From Periconia sp. R9002 (taxonomy: Eukaryota; Ascomycota; Dothideomycetes; Pleosporales; Periconiaceae), in NCBI GenBank assembly GCA_023627715.1, contig JAMAHW010000008.1:667061-731060 (forward strand): a stretch of DNA of 64,000 nt, written 5' to 3'. Positions 44,033-56,160 of this stretch are shown piece after piece. Position 1 is the stretch's first letter. Each line of letters opens with the position of its first letter. The position numbers were made by a program, and so were the translations under genes. Below the pieces are notes generated by a model that ran no database searches, had not been told where the DNA came from, and saw nothing but the letters and a program-made list of their open reading frames with translations.

Positions 44033-45670
44033 ATGGCGGACAAGAAGGTTCGAAAGCCTAACATCTCTGACAAGAAAGTTGCAAAGCCTAACGCCCTTGA
44101 CAAGAAGGCTCCAAAGCCTGAAGTCACTGACAAGATGGTTCCAACGCCTGAAGTTTCCGACAAGAAGGTTTCAAAGCCTGGAGACTTCGACAAGAAGCTC
44201 CCAAAGCCCGACGTCACTGACAAAAAGCCTGACGCCGACACAAACCCATTCAACGACGCCTTCAAAATCCCGGACGTGAAGTCGGCAGAGCCTGGTGTCT
44301 TGGACAAAACACCCGACACCCAGACAAACATGCCCAGCGACGATGACAAAGACTGTGGCAATGTGTGGATCGACAAGCTTATCGAACTTCTCGAGGTCAC
44401 GAAGGAGCCACCCAAACGCAAGCTCGAACTCAGCCCTTTCTTCAAGAAACTGGACGAGGACCCAGACTATGATAGCTACGATGAGGCCTCCCTCGCTCGC
44501 AAAGCAACGATTAACGAGTTGTTGGTCAAGTTGGGTGACAAGCCGGTGGACTACGATATCCCCGACAAGAAACTCAATGCCGCCACTGCCGCGAAAGAGA
44601 AGACCACAGAGCAAGATCTCCTAGACCAGGAAATTGCTCAGATTTACGAAATTGTGGACCACATTAAGCGTGGCGACTTCAGCAAGCCACCCGGCTACTT
44701 CTCCAGGAAAACAGGCGAGAAGTCTTCAGAGCCTACCATCTTTGAGAAGCTAAGCCAGAATTCGGTAATTCAATCCCCAGAGCAGAAAATGGGCTACTGC
44801 TAATGCTTATTGCAGATCAAGGACAAAAAGGTCAACGACGACAATGGTGAAAAACCTCATGTCATCGAGCAGCTCATGGCAGAGTTCGAGGACTGGCATA
44901 ATGATCAAAAGGCGTATGAAGCGGAAATGGAGGAGCTCTTTATAGAGGGACTACGTCTTCGGGAAGAAAGCCGTGAACTTCTGAAGCCACGCGAACACTC
45001 GATATACTGGGACATGATCTGTAAGCCAAATCGAGAAGCCGAAGACCCTTCGATGAGCGCTGGCCCTCCACGTAAGGACTCCACAGGTGAGATCCGGAAG
45101 ATCTTGGAAGCATACAAAGCCTTCATCAAGTTGCGGGTCATGAAATCAGACCTTGCGTACCTCAAACACAGGAATCGGATGGAGGAAGAGAGAGAATCCT
45201 TGTCCAAGAGCAAGGAAGACCGATCAGCACCTTACATGGAACTTATAGACAGCATTACGGCTTTACGGGCCTTGAATCAGTCCAAAACGATCAGCGACGC
45301 GCAAAAGATTGCAAATTACGACGCGGGAATGGAAGATGTCTTGTTTCGTATCTGGAGGCAAGTGTCTGGGATGCCAGAGCGCTTGGCTCAGGATGATAAG
45401 AAGTACAAGGCCCTACAAGAGGAGCTGAAGGACGACTTCGAGGCAAATGAAACGGAATTCAGGCTTGTCATCGAGGTGTTCAAGAAACTGGTCAAAGACG
45501 CCGGCATCGACCCGTCTTTTTCAGGTGAGTTGGAGGAACTTGTCGACGTAGAGGTTTGGGAGAAGCGTTTGTTTTCGATGTTGAAGACTTTGCTGACAGA
45601 GCCAAAAGACGTCGCCTCGACCAATTTGGATTTCACCAAGAAGGAACAGGAGCAGGAACAGAAAGACTGA
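44033..45670 (+). CDS. 528-aa charged protein with decapeptide repeats
   Basis: Exons 44033-44764 and 44816-45670, joined across a 51-nt intron (AAT TCG/GTAATT ... TTGCAG/ATC AAG). I recognise no family. Residues 3-62 are six tandem decapeptides of the form DKKVxKPxxx. An acidic linker follows, then a mostly helical, charged body: WIDKLIELLEVTKEPPKRKL, DYDSYDEASLARKATINELL, EELFIEGLRLREESRELLKP and FEANETEFRLVIEVFKKLV. The C-terminus is KKEQEQEQKD. There is no signal peptide or membrane segment, so it is likely intracellular. Start choice: the ATG opening MADKKVRKP lies at the beginning of the repeats, and no other in-frame ATG fits a leader better. The next gene downstream has similar character. 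Confidence 0.7.
44039..44218 (+). repeat. 30-bp coding minisatellite, six units
   Basis: Six imperfect 30-bp units encode DKKVxKPxxx in the 528-aa protein, with the GACAAGAAG start and AAGCCT centre best kept. A partial seventh (DKKPDAD) follows. Confidence 0.85.
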
Positions 45671-46123
45671 GATATTGGATGGAGTTGGAGGCTGGAGATT
45701 TTCTCGCCTGTCTTTCGAAGAACAATTGGAGATGATCATCATGAACATGGCCATGGTCATTATAGGAGAGTTTGGGAGTAAAGCATATGCGAATCATGCA
45801 TAAATACCTACATAGGTACACATCCACGGTGGAATAAAATGGACAGCTTGTCTCACCTTTTCTGTCCCTATGTAGCAGTGGCGTGACGTACCTACCTCTT
45901 TGTCGAAAGAAGAAGGCACGCGTACCTGGGTAGGGGTCGTAGCAATCACGTGCTCTCTCCCACCTCCATCCTCACCGCTCAACTCACTTACCTTCTCTTC
46001 TCCCTACCCGCAGACTTGTCTCTCTCACAGGGCACTTCCTTATCCTCTGCTACAGCTGCAACGCAATTGGCAGTCTTCCTTGCACACCCCACTCCTAGCA
46101 CGGCATCCCACACACAGCACGTC
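45671..46123. other. intergenic region
   Basis: 453 bp between two plus-strand genes, C/T-rich in its second half. No gene. Confidence 0.6.
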
Positions 46124-46814
46124 ATGTCGTCTCAGAAGGTCCTTGACGACCTCGCAAAGGGCAATGCTGCAGACCTTGAACTGCTTACCAAAATCAAAGA
46201 AGGTGCCACCGAGATCTTTGATGGCTTGATCACCCAGAACTTTCACCAGAAACTGCAAATCGACTACCTGAAGGAGAAAGTGAAGTCGTTAGAGGAGGTA
46301 CGCTGCAGCTGCGCATATACTTGAGTCTATTGCGTTCTTTATTTAACTGTAGCAGGATGGTACCCGAAATCAAGCTCAACTCTCTCCTCAACACGTTCAA
46401 GAGATCCAGGAGCGGCTTGAGTCAATTGCGACCGCCTGCTTGTCTGGCAAAGAGATGCTCGAATGCAATTCCGCGACGAGGACACAAACGGAAGTTTTGC
46501 GGATAAAGCGAGAGAAAAAGCAAAAAGATGAATACCAAGGCTATCAACGAGAGGATGATCTCTTAGCCCTCTATGATTCTCTGGTTGCAGGCCCTCACTG
46601 GAAGATACGGGATACAGTGCTCCAGATATGGAAGAGCCAGCGAGAGGATAATAAAGCCTGGAAGAGTCGTACATGCCGTAAAGTCGAGGCCGAGCGGATG
46701 GATGACTTCATTCAAGCTACCAAGTTCACGGACAACGACAAGGATCGACTCCTTCGCATCCACTTCGCAATCGACGAGATTGCAAATCTGCTGGGGCTAA
46801 AGTTGCATGTTTGA
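46124..46814 (+). CDS. 210-aa coiled-coil protein, unknown
   Basis: Exon 1 is 46124-46297 and exon 2 starts at 46353 or 46356 and ends at 46814. The acceptor is a tandem AGCAG, so either Gln is added or not (211 or 210 aa). No family recognised. The sequence is helical and charged throughout: HQKLQIDYLKEKVKSLEE, VQEIQERLESIATACLSGKE, LRIKREKKQKDEYQGYQRED, then WKIRDTVLQIWKSQREDNKA and the end RIHFAIDEIANLLGLKLHV. No signal peptide. Its neighbour upstream on the same strand is also a charged helical orphan; a shared role is speculation. Confidence 0.65.
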
Positions 46815-48235
46815 GCATGATTTCGTGGACCAGAGATTCTGAAAAGTCGGGATATGGCTTGAAATACACATTACAGGAAGAACTATAGAGGGGGGCATGT
46901 GTCAGCGAAGCAGTTCAGGATGATCTTTTCTTCTCCAACTATGATGCATTCTTCCACCAGAACAGCGGAGTAATACCAAGAATTTTAAAGCATTCAACTT
47001 CAATTTTCTTCAAATCGTCTGTGATAACCGTAAGCCTCTGTACCTACAAACGTACAAGAAACTCCCTCCAGATGTCAGTAGCAGTAAATCCGGATCATCG
47101 CCTCCTTCCCACCCGACAAGTAAATCGTTACTCATTCACACTCTCCCCTACATGAACCCGAGCATGAAAATTACCTATATACCTCTACACGCACACACCA
47201 CACACAACTAAACCCTCAAACCACCATATCCGAGCGGGAAAACGACCTAGCCTCGTACCGTCCAGACTCCACCTTGTCCACCACCGCCACCGCCACTTTA
47301 AACACCAAACCCGCGGCACCACCACACGTGAAATACATGTACAAACAAACCACACATCATCCTCACCCCATCCATGCACACCCTCCCCTAGTTCCCTCCT
47401 CGCCCGCTACAACATGATTGGTTACTGCAGGACTAGAACCCGCTATTTTGTATTAGGGAGGTGTAGCGCCAGCTTTTGGCACAAAAATCTCCTATTTAGG
47501 AAAAGGCGTGGAATAAGTCTGATGAAGTGACTAGGAGGGAAATTAGAAGGGGGTTGTGTTTGGGAGCTAGCAAGGGGGTGGTTTCTTCTACGCGCGTTCG
47601 ATGCAGGTGGGTATTAATGGTGGGAGGGGTCTGACGTGGTTGATGTGCATGTATGGAGGGGGTTGTCCCGTGTTTCCGTCCTGGCCGAGGACGTTGATGT
47701 GTTTTTCTGCCTGCGTTGATACCGAGAGTAGCAATACTCTGCGATGGTTCATTTTTGCATTTAATGGAGGGGGTTGTGGGAATGGGGACGGATGACGAGT
47801 GGTGAAGATGGATATGTGTATTGGAAAAACGTGGTTGTTTGCTAGTACTTGTATATGTATTTCTTCTTAATATGAACCATATGTATCTCAAAACCCCTCT
47901 AGCAATGTCGTGTAACGTTGAATGATGTATGCGAACAGTCCAGTAGTACAATCTCCCATATATATAACTCTTCGTAACCAAATCGAATTTATGTCCCCAG
48001 GATTGATAACACGATCTACTGAGCAAAAGACGGAGTAGTATCGTTCGGATTACGAGAAGATGAATATCATAAACTGGAAGCCCTATCCAAAAGCATGCAT
48101 CCGAATCTCTTGTTTAGGTGAAGCGTCATCAATCTCCAGGACAGGAGTTTCGATAAGGCGTATCTTTGGACTAGAAGACGAAGTGAATAACGACTTCTCT
48201 TTTGATTGGATGGTAATTGAAGTCTCTCATATGCT
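46815..48235. other. intergenic region
   Basis: 1.4 kb between the 3' ends of the 210-aa gene and the EthD gene. C/A-rich tracts on one side, GT-rich on the other. Open frames on both strands lack family features. Confidence 0.55.
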
Positions 48236-48643
48236 TCACCGGTGAGTAGAAATGGCCTCGCGTATCACAACGGTCTTGAGTTTTCCAGAATCCAGAAATG
48301 CTTCCTCGTCCTTTGCTAATTTGGCGGCGGCGTTGGATTGGTATATCGCCTTGTAGAACTTGTGGAATGTCTCCTCATCTTCCCAGATCAATTCGGCCAT
48401 GCCGTCGAAATCAAAGTCGTCCGGTGAGCCTCTGAGTATCAATGGGGGGTTGTCTTTGTTGGCCGGTCCCCCGAAACCCTTGCGCTCGGTGCGGGCCAGA
48501 TATTGGCGCTTGTGCTCGCGTGGGAACAAGTCTCCCGTGAGTGATTGAAGAAGGGGAATGTGATGGTTTTCCCAGTGGTTTTTGAATTCCTCGGGGGTGA
48601 TGGTAGGTTTACGCGTGACAAAGAGAAAGATGGAGAACGTCAT
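48236..48643 (-). CDS. EthD-domain protein
   Basis: 135-aa protein of the EthD / dimeric alpha-beta barrel type, found in small enzymes and accessory proteins of oxidative or polyketide metabolism. I start at ATG 48643 (MTFSIFLFVTRKP); the frame upstream has only a GTG. The fold signature is a first strand (SIFLFVTRKPTITPEEFKNH), the HWENHHIPLLQSL helix, GMAELIWEDEETFHKFYKA, and a last strand KTVVIREAI. Length is usual for the family. No biosynthetic neighbours are present, so its substrate cannot be guessed. Confidence 0.82.
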   Translation of the reverse strand: MTFSIFLFVTRKPTITPEEFKNHWENHHIPLLQSLTGDLFPREHKRQYLARTERKGFGGPANKDNPPLILRGSPDDFDFDGMAELIWEDEETFHKFYKAIYQSNAAAKLAKDEEAFLDSGKLKTVVIREAISTHR

Positions 48644-49287
48644 TTTGAAAGATGGGGATTTATATTCTTGAATTGGCACGTCAAAAGGAGGGGAGAGGGA
48701 GAGAGATGCAAAGTAAGGAGAGTAGAAGAATTACTTGGTCAGCCACGGCGGCCCTAGGAGTCCCGTCAGACAGATTCGGCATTCTGCGTGACAAGGGAAT
48801 AGGTAATGGTATTGCTTCATGGGGATTGTACCGGAGGCCAAACCGAAGGCTTGTCATTCGTGCTTGCGGCGTAAAGGCCGAAACCCTGTTGTGTCGGGAT
48901 GGAAGAATGGAAGGATGGAAGCCCGCTACACCTGCCAGTAGGGTAGGTCTACACGACGAACCGTCCATGTAACCATCATGAAGAGAGCCATTGAGTGGGG
49001 CTGGGGGCTCTGATGGTGGGCAGTCGAGATGGCCCATGTGCACATCCCTGTCCACTCATGACATGCTCCGAGAGTCCGACGTTCCGAGGGCGTGCTTATC
49101 GATAAGGAATTGCGCCAAGACGACAGCCCACCACCACAAACGAAGGGCAGAATTGGCCCGCTTTTCCAAAATCGAGCCTGCGACCGACGACCACGACGAC
49201 GACCTCCTGTCGAGACAAGACACTCACGCACGTACGCACGAACGCCCACCCGCCTTTCCAAGCCCGTCGGTCGGCCCAACTGCGAAA
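48644..49287. other. divergent intergenic region EthD/eIF3l
   Basis: 644 bp with promoters of both genes. Nothing notable. Confidence 0.55.
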
Positions 49288-50796
49288 ATGAGCATGAGAT
49301 ATCAGAATGGCGAGGGACTGTCGGACGCCGAGGAGGAGGCCATGGTGAACGACTACCGCGAGCAGGTGCAATACGATGGCATGGACGATTTGGACCGCGT
49401 CTCTTCCATCGGCGGCAGCCAGGACATCCACGCCCAGTTGCAGGCCGCTGCAACTCCCCTAGAATTTCAGGCGACCCTGGAGACCAAGTTCCAAAGCTAC
49501 GACAACTACTGCAATCTTTTCCATTTCATTTTGAACTCGGATGGGCCTGTGGAACTCGATATGCCAAACGTAAGAACCGCGATTTTGAAATGGCATGCGC
49601 AAGGTTAACGTGTGGAACAGTCTTCCTGGGCCTGGGACGTCATCGACGAGTTCATCTACCAGTTCAACAGCTTCTGCGGTTACCGACAAAAGGTTGCGCT
49701 CAAGGGCGACAACCCCGAGGAGATCCAGCTGCTCCGAGAAAACCCAAATACGTGGGGCTGCTACAGTGTGCTCAACGTTCTCTACTCTCTCATCCAGCGA
49801 TCACAGATTAGCGAGCAGCTTTTGGCGATAAAACGGGGCGAGGACCCGAAAGCGTATGCAGGAGAGTATGGCCAGAGGCCATTGTACCAGATGCTGGGAT
49901 ACTTTTCCATTGTCGGTCTCTTGCGGGTACATTGCTTGCTCGGTGACTTCAGCTTGGCCCTCAAGACTCTCGATGACATTGAGCTGAACAAGAAGTCCAT
50001 GTTCGCCCGTGTCATGGCTGCTCACTTCACCACCTACTACTATGTGGGTTTCTCCTACATGATGATGCGACGCTACGCCGATGCCATCCGCATGTTCAGT
50101 CATATCCTGGTCTACGTTTCGCGGACAAAGAACTTTCAAAAGAACGCCCAGTATGACTCCATCACGAAGAAGAACGACCAGATGTACGCCTTGATCGCCA
50201 TCTGCGTTGCGTTCCACCCCACCAGGTTGGATGACACCATCCACACTGCCCTGCGCGAGAAGTACGGGGAGCAGTTCAACAGGCTCCAGCGTGGTGGTCC
50301 TGACTCCCTGCCCCTGTTCGAGGAGCTTTTCAGGACTGCATGCCCCAAGTTCATCAACCCCACCCCTCCTGATTTCGACAACCCAGAGCTCAACGTGGAC
50401 CCTGTTGAGCACCATCTCCGCATCTTCATGGATGAAGTCAAAAACAACATGATGTCGCCGACCGTAAAGAGCTACCTTAAGCTATACACTACCATGGACC
50501 TGAAGAAATTGGCCGGTTTCTTGGAAGTTGATCCCGAGAAATTGAGGTGTTGGCTGCTCGTTAACAAGCAGAGGAACAGGCAGATTAGGTGGAGTGAGGG
50601 TGGACTACTTGCAGGTGACGTCGTTCACAGCAGCGATTTGGACTATGCAATGGAAGGCGTAAGTTTGTCATTGATAGAAAGCGTTAACCGTGACCGGCTT
50701 GCTAACAATCAGCAGGACCTTATCCATGTTGCCGAAGCCAAGGTTGGACGCAAGCTTGTAGACTGGTACCTCCGTAACCTAGCACGGACATATTAG
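49288..50796 (+). CDS. translation initiation factor eIF3 subunit L
   Basis: Cytosolic eIF3 subunit, paired with eIF3k in animals and filamentous fungi and absent from baker's yeast. Exons are 49288-49569, 49621-50658 and 50716-50796 with introns of 51 and 57 nt; the product is 466 aa. The start MSMRYQNGEG is the first of two close ATGs. Family blocks are KFQSYDNYCNLFHFILNSDG, WAWDVIDEFIYQFNSFCGYR, NPNTWGCYSVLNVLYSLIQR, YFSIVGLLRVHCLLGDF, AHFTTYYYVGFSYMMMRRYA, and the PCI-region end MDLKKLAGFLEVD with DLIHVAEAKVGRKLVDWYLR. Intron 2 is 57 nt and has no stop in frame, so retention would insert 19 residues. Its acceptor is CAGCAG. Confidence 0.93.
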
Positions 50797-51677
50797 AGAA
50801 GGCAGAATGGCCACGCGGCCAATGATCGATTACGAACAGAGCATTGCGGCTTGGAGTTGAAGGGTCTTCTGGCATGGGTTAAAAAGCATTATTGGGGAGG
50901 TATTTTTTCTCGGAGAAAGAGATGCAGGAATCGAAGTATAAAGACATAGCTCGGGCCACCCGATAGGCCGGCCCCTGGAAGCTGGTTTCGAACCGTGCAG
51001 GCGGGAGCTGCCGTCAGGCTCTCCAAGGCAGAGAGGAAAGAGAGTATGTAGTTGGAAAGACTTTGCTAGTTGAAATGGAGAAGAAGCAACCAATGTTTTG
51101 TTAGAGTTGCAAGATATGCATATAGCACGATTTTTACCCACGATTTTCATGAAAGGCAGTGAACGTGTGCTAGAGAGGGCTTATGATCAGGTCCTGTATA
51201 AGTGTGTACATAGGGAGATGACCATCACATACGACGAGGGCTTTGAGTGGATGGTTCTCGTTACACCCGGGGTTTTCTCCTATGCGAAAGGAGGGGCCAG
51301 CCCTGCACCTCAACAACCACCACACAAGACGCACTGACTTTCATAGCGAGCCGATAACAGACGACAGGCCGGAGCAGCATCCCCGGGGCGAACAGAATTT
51401 GTCCTCGCCGAACTTATGAACTTCCATGGCCATGACAACAAAGTAACCGGTTGCCTCTTGTTTTGGGACGCGACCCATGGTTGTTGTTGCCCACTCCAGC
51501 CAGTCATAACTAGCAGACAGTGCCAGACACATTGGTGACCACGCCCCAACCACGACTGCGCGGCCTCCTTTTTCAGCAATCATACCTACCTCGCAATTGA
51601 ACCCTCGACTTTCACCTCCTCCGGCGTCCTTTCCATCCACCACATTCCTTCCGCAACCCACCCACCACAGAAACATC
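50797..51677. other. intergenic region
   Basis: 881 bp between two plus-strand genes. A TTTCGAACC at 50986-50994 gives a B-box-like match on the minus strand but no tRNA fold. No gene. Confidence 0.55.
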
Positions 51678-52782
51678 ATGCCCGACCTCAACTCTATCCC
51701 AACCTCTCCTAGACAGCCCGTGCCCACCACCTCCAACCCTACGCCCCACGGCAATCCAGGCATTACCAGCGCTTCTTCGGCGCAGGCCTCCCATCATTCT
51801 TCTACCGCAGCTTCCAGGCGCACTTCGCAGATTTGTACGTACTAAAAACAATCACTACCCTCATTACGACCGTTGTGAGCACTTGCAACGGTGCAAGGAG
51901 CGTTGTAGAGGTGTGGGCCACCGAGGCCCCACATATGCTCTAGCTTCCTCAGAATCGTCTCTCAACATCGATAGCATGCACTTGGTACCTGAATGGTAGC
52001 TTTCAATCGCATAGGAAACCGCTGACACAAGTTCAATCACAGACCCAATGAGCCCACCACCACTCCCCCTCGCCTCTCCGGGAGGCACTGTCCCCCAATC
52101 CACCTCCCAGCACTCCTCGCATACATTTCCGCCGTTGAGCCCAAATATGCCTGGGTCTTTCCCCAGCGTGGATGCTTCGGGTGTGCCAATGCGACACCCT
52201 CGCCCCCTTACCGCAGCCGAACTGCATCTAGAGCTTGAGAAAGAACAGGAAGCCGTTGTCAATCGTCTCACGCGAGAGCTGTCTGCTCTACGTGCCCACA
52301 CGGCTTCCGTGGCATCTACCGCGTCGAGCGCGACCTCCAATTTGCACGTCGACCACGATATTACCGGGCCCACGCATCCCACATCTGCGCGTAGGCACCG
52401 CAGCTCCTCCAGTGTCTCACGCAATAGTATCAGCGCGCCGCCGTACGGCCTTGCGCATACCTCTGCCACGACTACGATTCCAAACCATCGGTACTCGGTA
52501 TCATCGCAAAATGCAACCAACGATGCCGCCCCTGCACAGCAGGCGAGAAGCGCAAGTGTGGTCAGCACTCCTAGATATGAGGAGGTTGCACACTATAGGC
52601 AGGAACTGGAAGAGGCCAAGCGGGAGAATGAAATGCTGAAGAGGCGGATTCGAGAGTTGGAGCGTACGATCCGGGGAGGCGGCGGCGACCTTGATGCGCA
52701 GAGAGGACGAAGGGGTGTATCCACATCTGGCTCGGCTCAAAGTAGTGCTGGTGACGCGGCCGGAACTCCAGTTGCACCTTGA
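51678..52782 (+). CDS. 298-aa coiled-coil protein, unknown
   Basis: Exons 51678-51834 and 52043-52782 joined across a 208-nt intron, long for this genome, with donor T/GTACGT and acceptor CACAG/AC; the join gives RRTSQIYPMSPPP. No named family. The N-terminal 110 residues are Pro/Ser/Thr-rich. Two short helical segments stand out: LTAAELHLELEKEQEAVVNR and its follow-on LTRELSALRAH, and a heptad-like coiled coil near the C-terminus (YRQELEEAKRENEMLKRRIR). The end is Gly/Ser-rich. The pattern is common in conserved fungal proteins of unknown role. Confidence 0.65.
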
Positions 52783-54106
52783 CGATGAGCTGACGCTTCT
52801 CGCAGGTCAATGGTATCACAAGGTGGGCAATGTATTATAATTGAAGGCCAAAGGGAGCTTCAGCGAGCAACGGCTCTCGAGCTCCGCATAAAACCTGGGT
52901 GAACATTAGGAGCCTTGGTGGAAGCAGGTGTCACGACATTGCTGACCGTATGACTTTATGAATCATGATGGAATGGATCCCTTCATCTCAGATGCGATAT
53001 GCTTATTGAATTAGTTTGTCGATGATAAATCAACTCGTTTTGGGTTATCGCGAGCGTGCATTGATTGAGTGATCTTCAGAGATGGGTTTGAGTGATCAGC
53101 AGTGCCCCGGTGCAGATCTTGTTCACTGCAGCTGCAGCCTTTCGAAAAGAAGCAAATCCGGTCTTCTTGGAGATCTAATCGTTTGCGCACATGGGAAATC
53201 GAAAGACCTTACAATGGGTGATTACTCGACCCAAGTGCTCGGTCTTGGCGCTTCCCGCCCTATCCACTATCCACGTTCTACGTCATCGAAGCAGATTGGC
53301 GTCGGCAAAAACAAAAACTCGAACAGAGTTCTCTTGCACTATCTGCGCAAGGGACAAGTGCGCGCGTAACAAGCATGACATGTGAATCTGATAGACTTTG
53401 TGCTCTGTTGTCCACTCCGTTTTGATCCTCAGCACAAAGCGTGATAGCTCACAAGTCAGGCAACCCATTCCCTATGTCATACTCGTATTTAGAAATGTCA
53501 TACGATTTCCTACTCCGAATATATTCTGGAAGTATCCCCCCACTCTCCCTAGCCTAGCGTCTTTGTCCATAAAACCCATCAAGTTGAGATCCATAATTCT
53601 GCAGAAGACCCATTAATGATAGGAGCAATTCGGCCACGGTAACAACCCGAAACAAAAACTAGTGGAATCGCAACTCAAGAAATTCTGACAACTTCCTACT
53701 CACACATTCACTTGTCTTTTTTAATTTTACTATCCTCGATCCTTACGCTCGACGTCAGAGGTACAAGGAGAGATAGAGGGAACAGAAAACTCGTTCATTA
53801 TCGGGAGATTGAGAAACACCGAGAACAAGAAAACACCAGAAAAAAAAAGGGTTATCATCATGGCAACGGAACCGCTTCCCCCACACATGGGAGAAACACA
53901 GAATTACTGTATATACTACCCATCGCCTTCCTTCCCTCCCTCTATCATTCATCCATCATAGATCACCACCATCCCCTGCCTACATCCATTCCCTCCACAC
54001 TACCCTCCACCGCCCCCATCCTGCACACACATACCAACCACCACCACCTCGCAGCGCAACCCCAAAACCCATCGCTAACTCTCACCTCCAAAAAATCAAA
54101 GCCTCC
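52783..54106. other. intergenic region
   Basis: 1.3 kb between two plus-strand ORFs. Ordinary mixed DNA, C/A-rich before 54107. No gene. Confidence 0.55.
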
Positions 54107-54481
54107 ATGATCGAACCCCCAACCAAACACCCCTCCCCACCCCTCCACCAAAACGTCCCCGATCAAATCATCGAAGCGACCGAGAAGGGAATGATGGGGG
54201 AAAACCTGTTAAACCAATTCAACGATGCATCTGCACCGTCGAAAAATGCTAGTAGCAATGCAAGTTCCGGTATGATTGGTAGTGGGGGGAGAAGTGCGAC
54301 GAGTACGCCTGGAACTGTGAGTTCGCCGTCGCCGTCAGTTGGTGTTACGGGGAGTGCGAGAGGGGGAGGAGTGACGGGGACTGGGCCGTCGAATGTGGAA
54401 GAGGCGTTGGTTGTTGGTGGTGAAGGTAGTGGGAGTGGAGAGGGGAGGGGGCATGTTAGGTGGAAGGGGGTTGATGCTTGA
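54107..54481 (+). CDS. doubtful 124-aa Gly/Ser-rich ORF
   Basis: ORF from ATG 54107. The first 45 residues (KHPSPPLHQNVPDQIIEATE, KGMMGENLLNQFNDASAPS) have a coding look. The rest is Gly/Ser/Thr-rich low complexity (VTGSARGGGVTGTGPS) and ends HVRWKGVDA. There is no family match, and a spliced upstream exon cannot be excluded. It may be a small lineage-specific protein or a chance frame. Confidence 0.4.
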   Translation: MIEPPTKHPSPPLHQNVPDQIIEATEKGMMGENLLNQFNDASAPSKNASSNASSGMIGSGGRSATSTPGTVSSPSPSVGVTGSARGGGVTGTGPSNVEEALVVGGEGSGSGEGRGHVRWKGVDA

Positions 54482-56160
54482 TGTGTTGTTTTCGGTGGAG
54501 GTTTCTATCTTTTGAAAATGGCGTTGGTATTAGAGTCTTGGTGGTTTTCTCACGAAATATCTTGCGATTGATTTATGATTGTTTTCTTTTTTCTTGATTC
54601 TGGGTTTTGTAAGGATTAGAGCGTAGAAACAAAGCTCAAGTGCTACATGTAAAGAAATGTGATCATTTTTATGGAATGCAAAGCGCATGGTAATAGATGA
54701 CTGGAAATATCCTGTGTTCTATGTTGTAGAAGAGTAATGAGCGAGTGTCTGGTGAATTTGGTGGCTGGGCAGGGACTCGCGCGGACTTCAATGTAGTTAA
54801 TTAACATCCAACAGTACTACAACATTCAAATATCCCTCCATTACCATACCTCTTCCGACGGCCAATCCTTCAAATCTAACTCCATATCAATTCGTAGCAT
54901 CCATTCCTACAAAACCACGCCCATTGGTGAAACATGCATCACAACATCATCACTTCGGCATACCTCCCCTCCTACATACCGAGTCTAGGCGCAACATCGC
55001 TCCAACACCCCCGTCATACAACAACCGCGCAATATAAACCCCTCTGCACGCCTACCCACGTTTTTGCAACAGGGATGATCATGGCGGATACCAACCACGC
55101 AATCTACTGCTACTTATCTCCTTCTAGTTCTAGAAACGAATCACCCATCAGGCTAAGATCTTCGTTTTCTGCGTAGGAGCTTCGTTCCTTCGATACCCCA
55201 CAACGCCCTTGCTTTTTGGATAATTATATGAGTTTACAGCGTTTCGTCCTGTTCTGTGTTGGCTCGACCCTCCGCAGTTTTCTCCGCAAATAAGATGAGT
55301 GCGGAGAAGGAAGGCTATATTTACGCGATTTTTTGATGATTTGCATTGATTCTTTAACCGTTGATCCAAAGGTGTTTTGGTGCTGTGAATACGAACGAAC
55401 TTCAATTTTTATGACCTGGTTGTAAATGAACAACGGTCACGCGTTCAGCATACACGCCATCGTAGAAACGCACGAGAAGAGAAAAGGCTCAGACTAATGC
55501 TTCCCAAGATTATCTCAGGAAACCTTGAGTGAATGAAAGGCACCCGCTCACTACCTATTTACATAAGCTCGACGGGCTTATTTGTATATTATAATAGGCC
55601 CGCTGGCTAATTACAACCCACCTCACCCCGAAACACCTTCCTACACATGCCCTTTCAAGACAAAGCAGAAGATCACGAGGAACGCAGTCCAATCACGAAG
55701 CCCATGCAATTTTCGGCACTTGGGACCCACCAACCGACCGAACAAGGCCCTCATGGCTAATAATACTGCGTTGCGCGCAAGCCTGTGATTTGGAATCTGG
55801 GGTACATCATCGCCTCGTATAATATATACAACCCGCCCCAGTTCTCTTTCCTTTTCCTTGATGTGTACCGCCGAAACATGCAGGCAGAGCAATCTATCAT
55901 TCGCAAGGAACTTTGCTGATTGCGGCGCGTCCGTGGCTCCGGTACTACTCGACCCCACATGTGCCCTTCTGTGTCTGTTTTTTCTTCGTGGAATTGGTTG
56001 GGGTAGCTTGAGAGGGATGGTTTTATAGTGCTGGGGCGCGCCGCATAATTATTCTTTAACTTCCTTTTAAGGTTCCCGCTGGATCATTTCTTCGAGTGAT
56101 CTTGAGACGATTGGGAAAGCGCAAAAGTCCTTTTTACAGACTAGCAATTGGCCAGCCATC
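54482..56160. other. intergenic region
   Basis: 1.7 kb upstream of the secreted GMC oxidoreductase. AT-rich, with no supported ORF or repeat. Confidence 0.55.

Noticed and set aside
47427..47443. Minus-strand hairpin GCGGG-TTCTAGT-CCTGC resembling a tRNA T arm
   Set aside because: The T loop has a pyrimidine where a purine is required, and no matching acceptor, D or anticodon arms lie upstream.
50984..50994. B-box-like GGTTTCGAACC
   Set aside because: No T stem and no A box at the right distance; not a tRNA.
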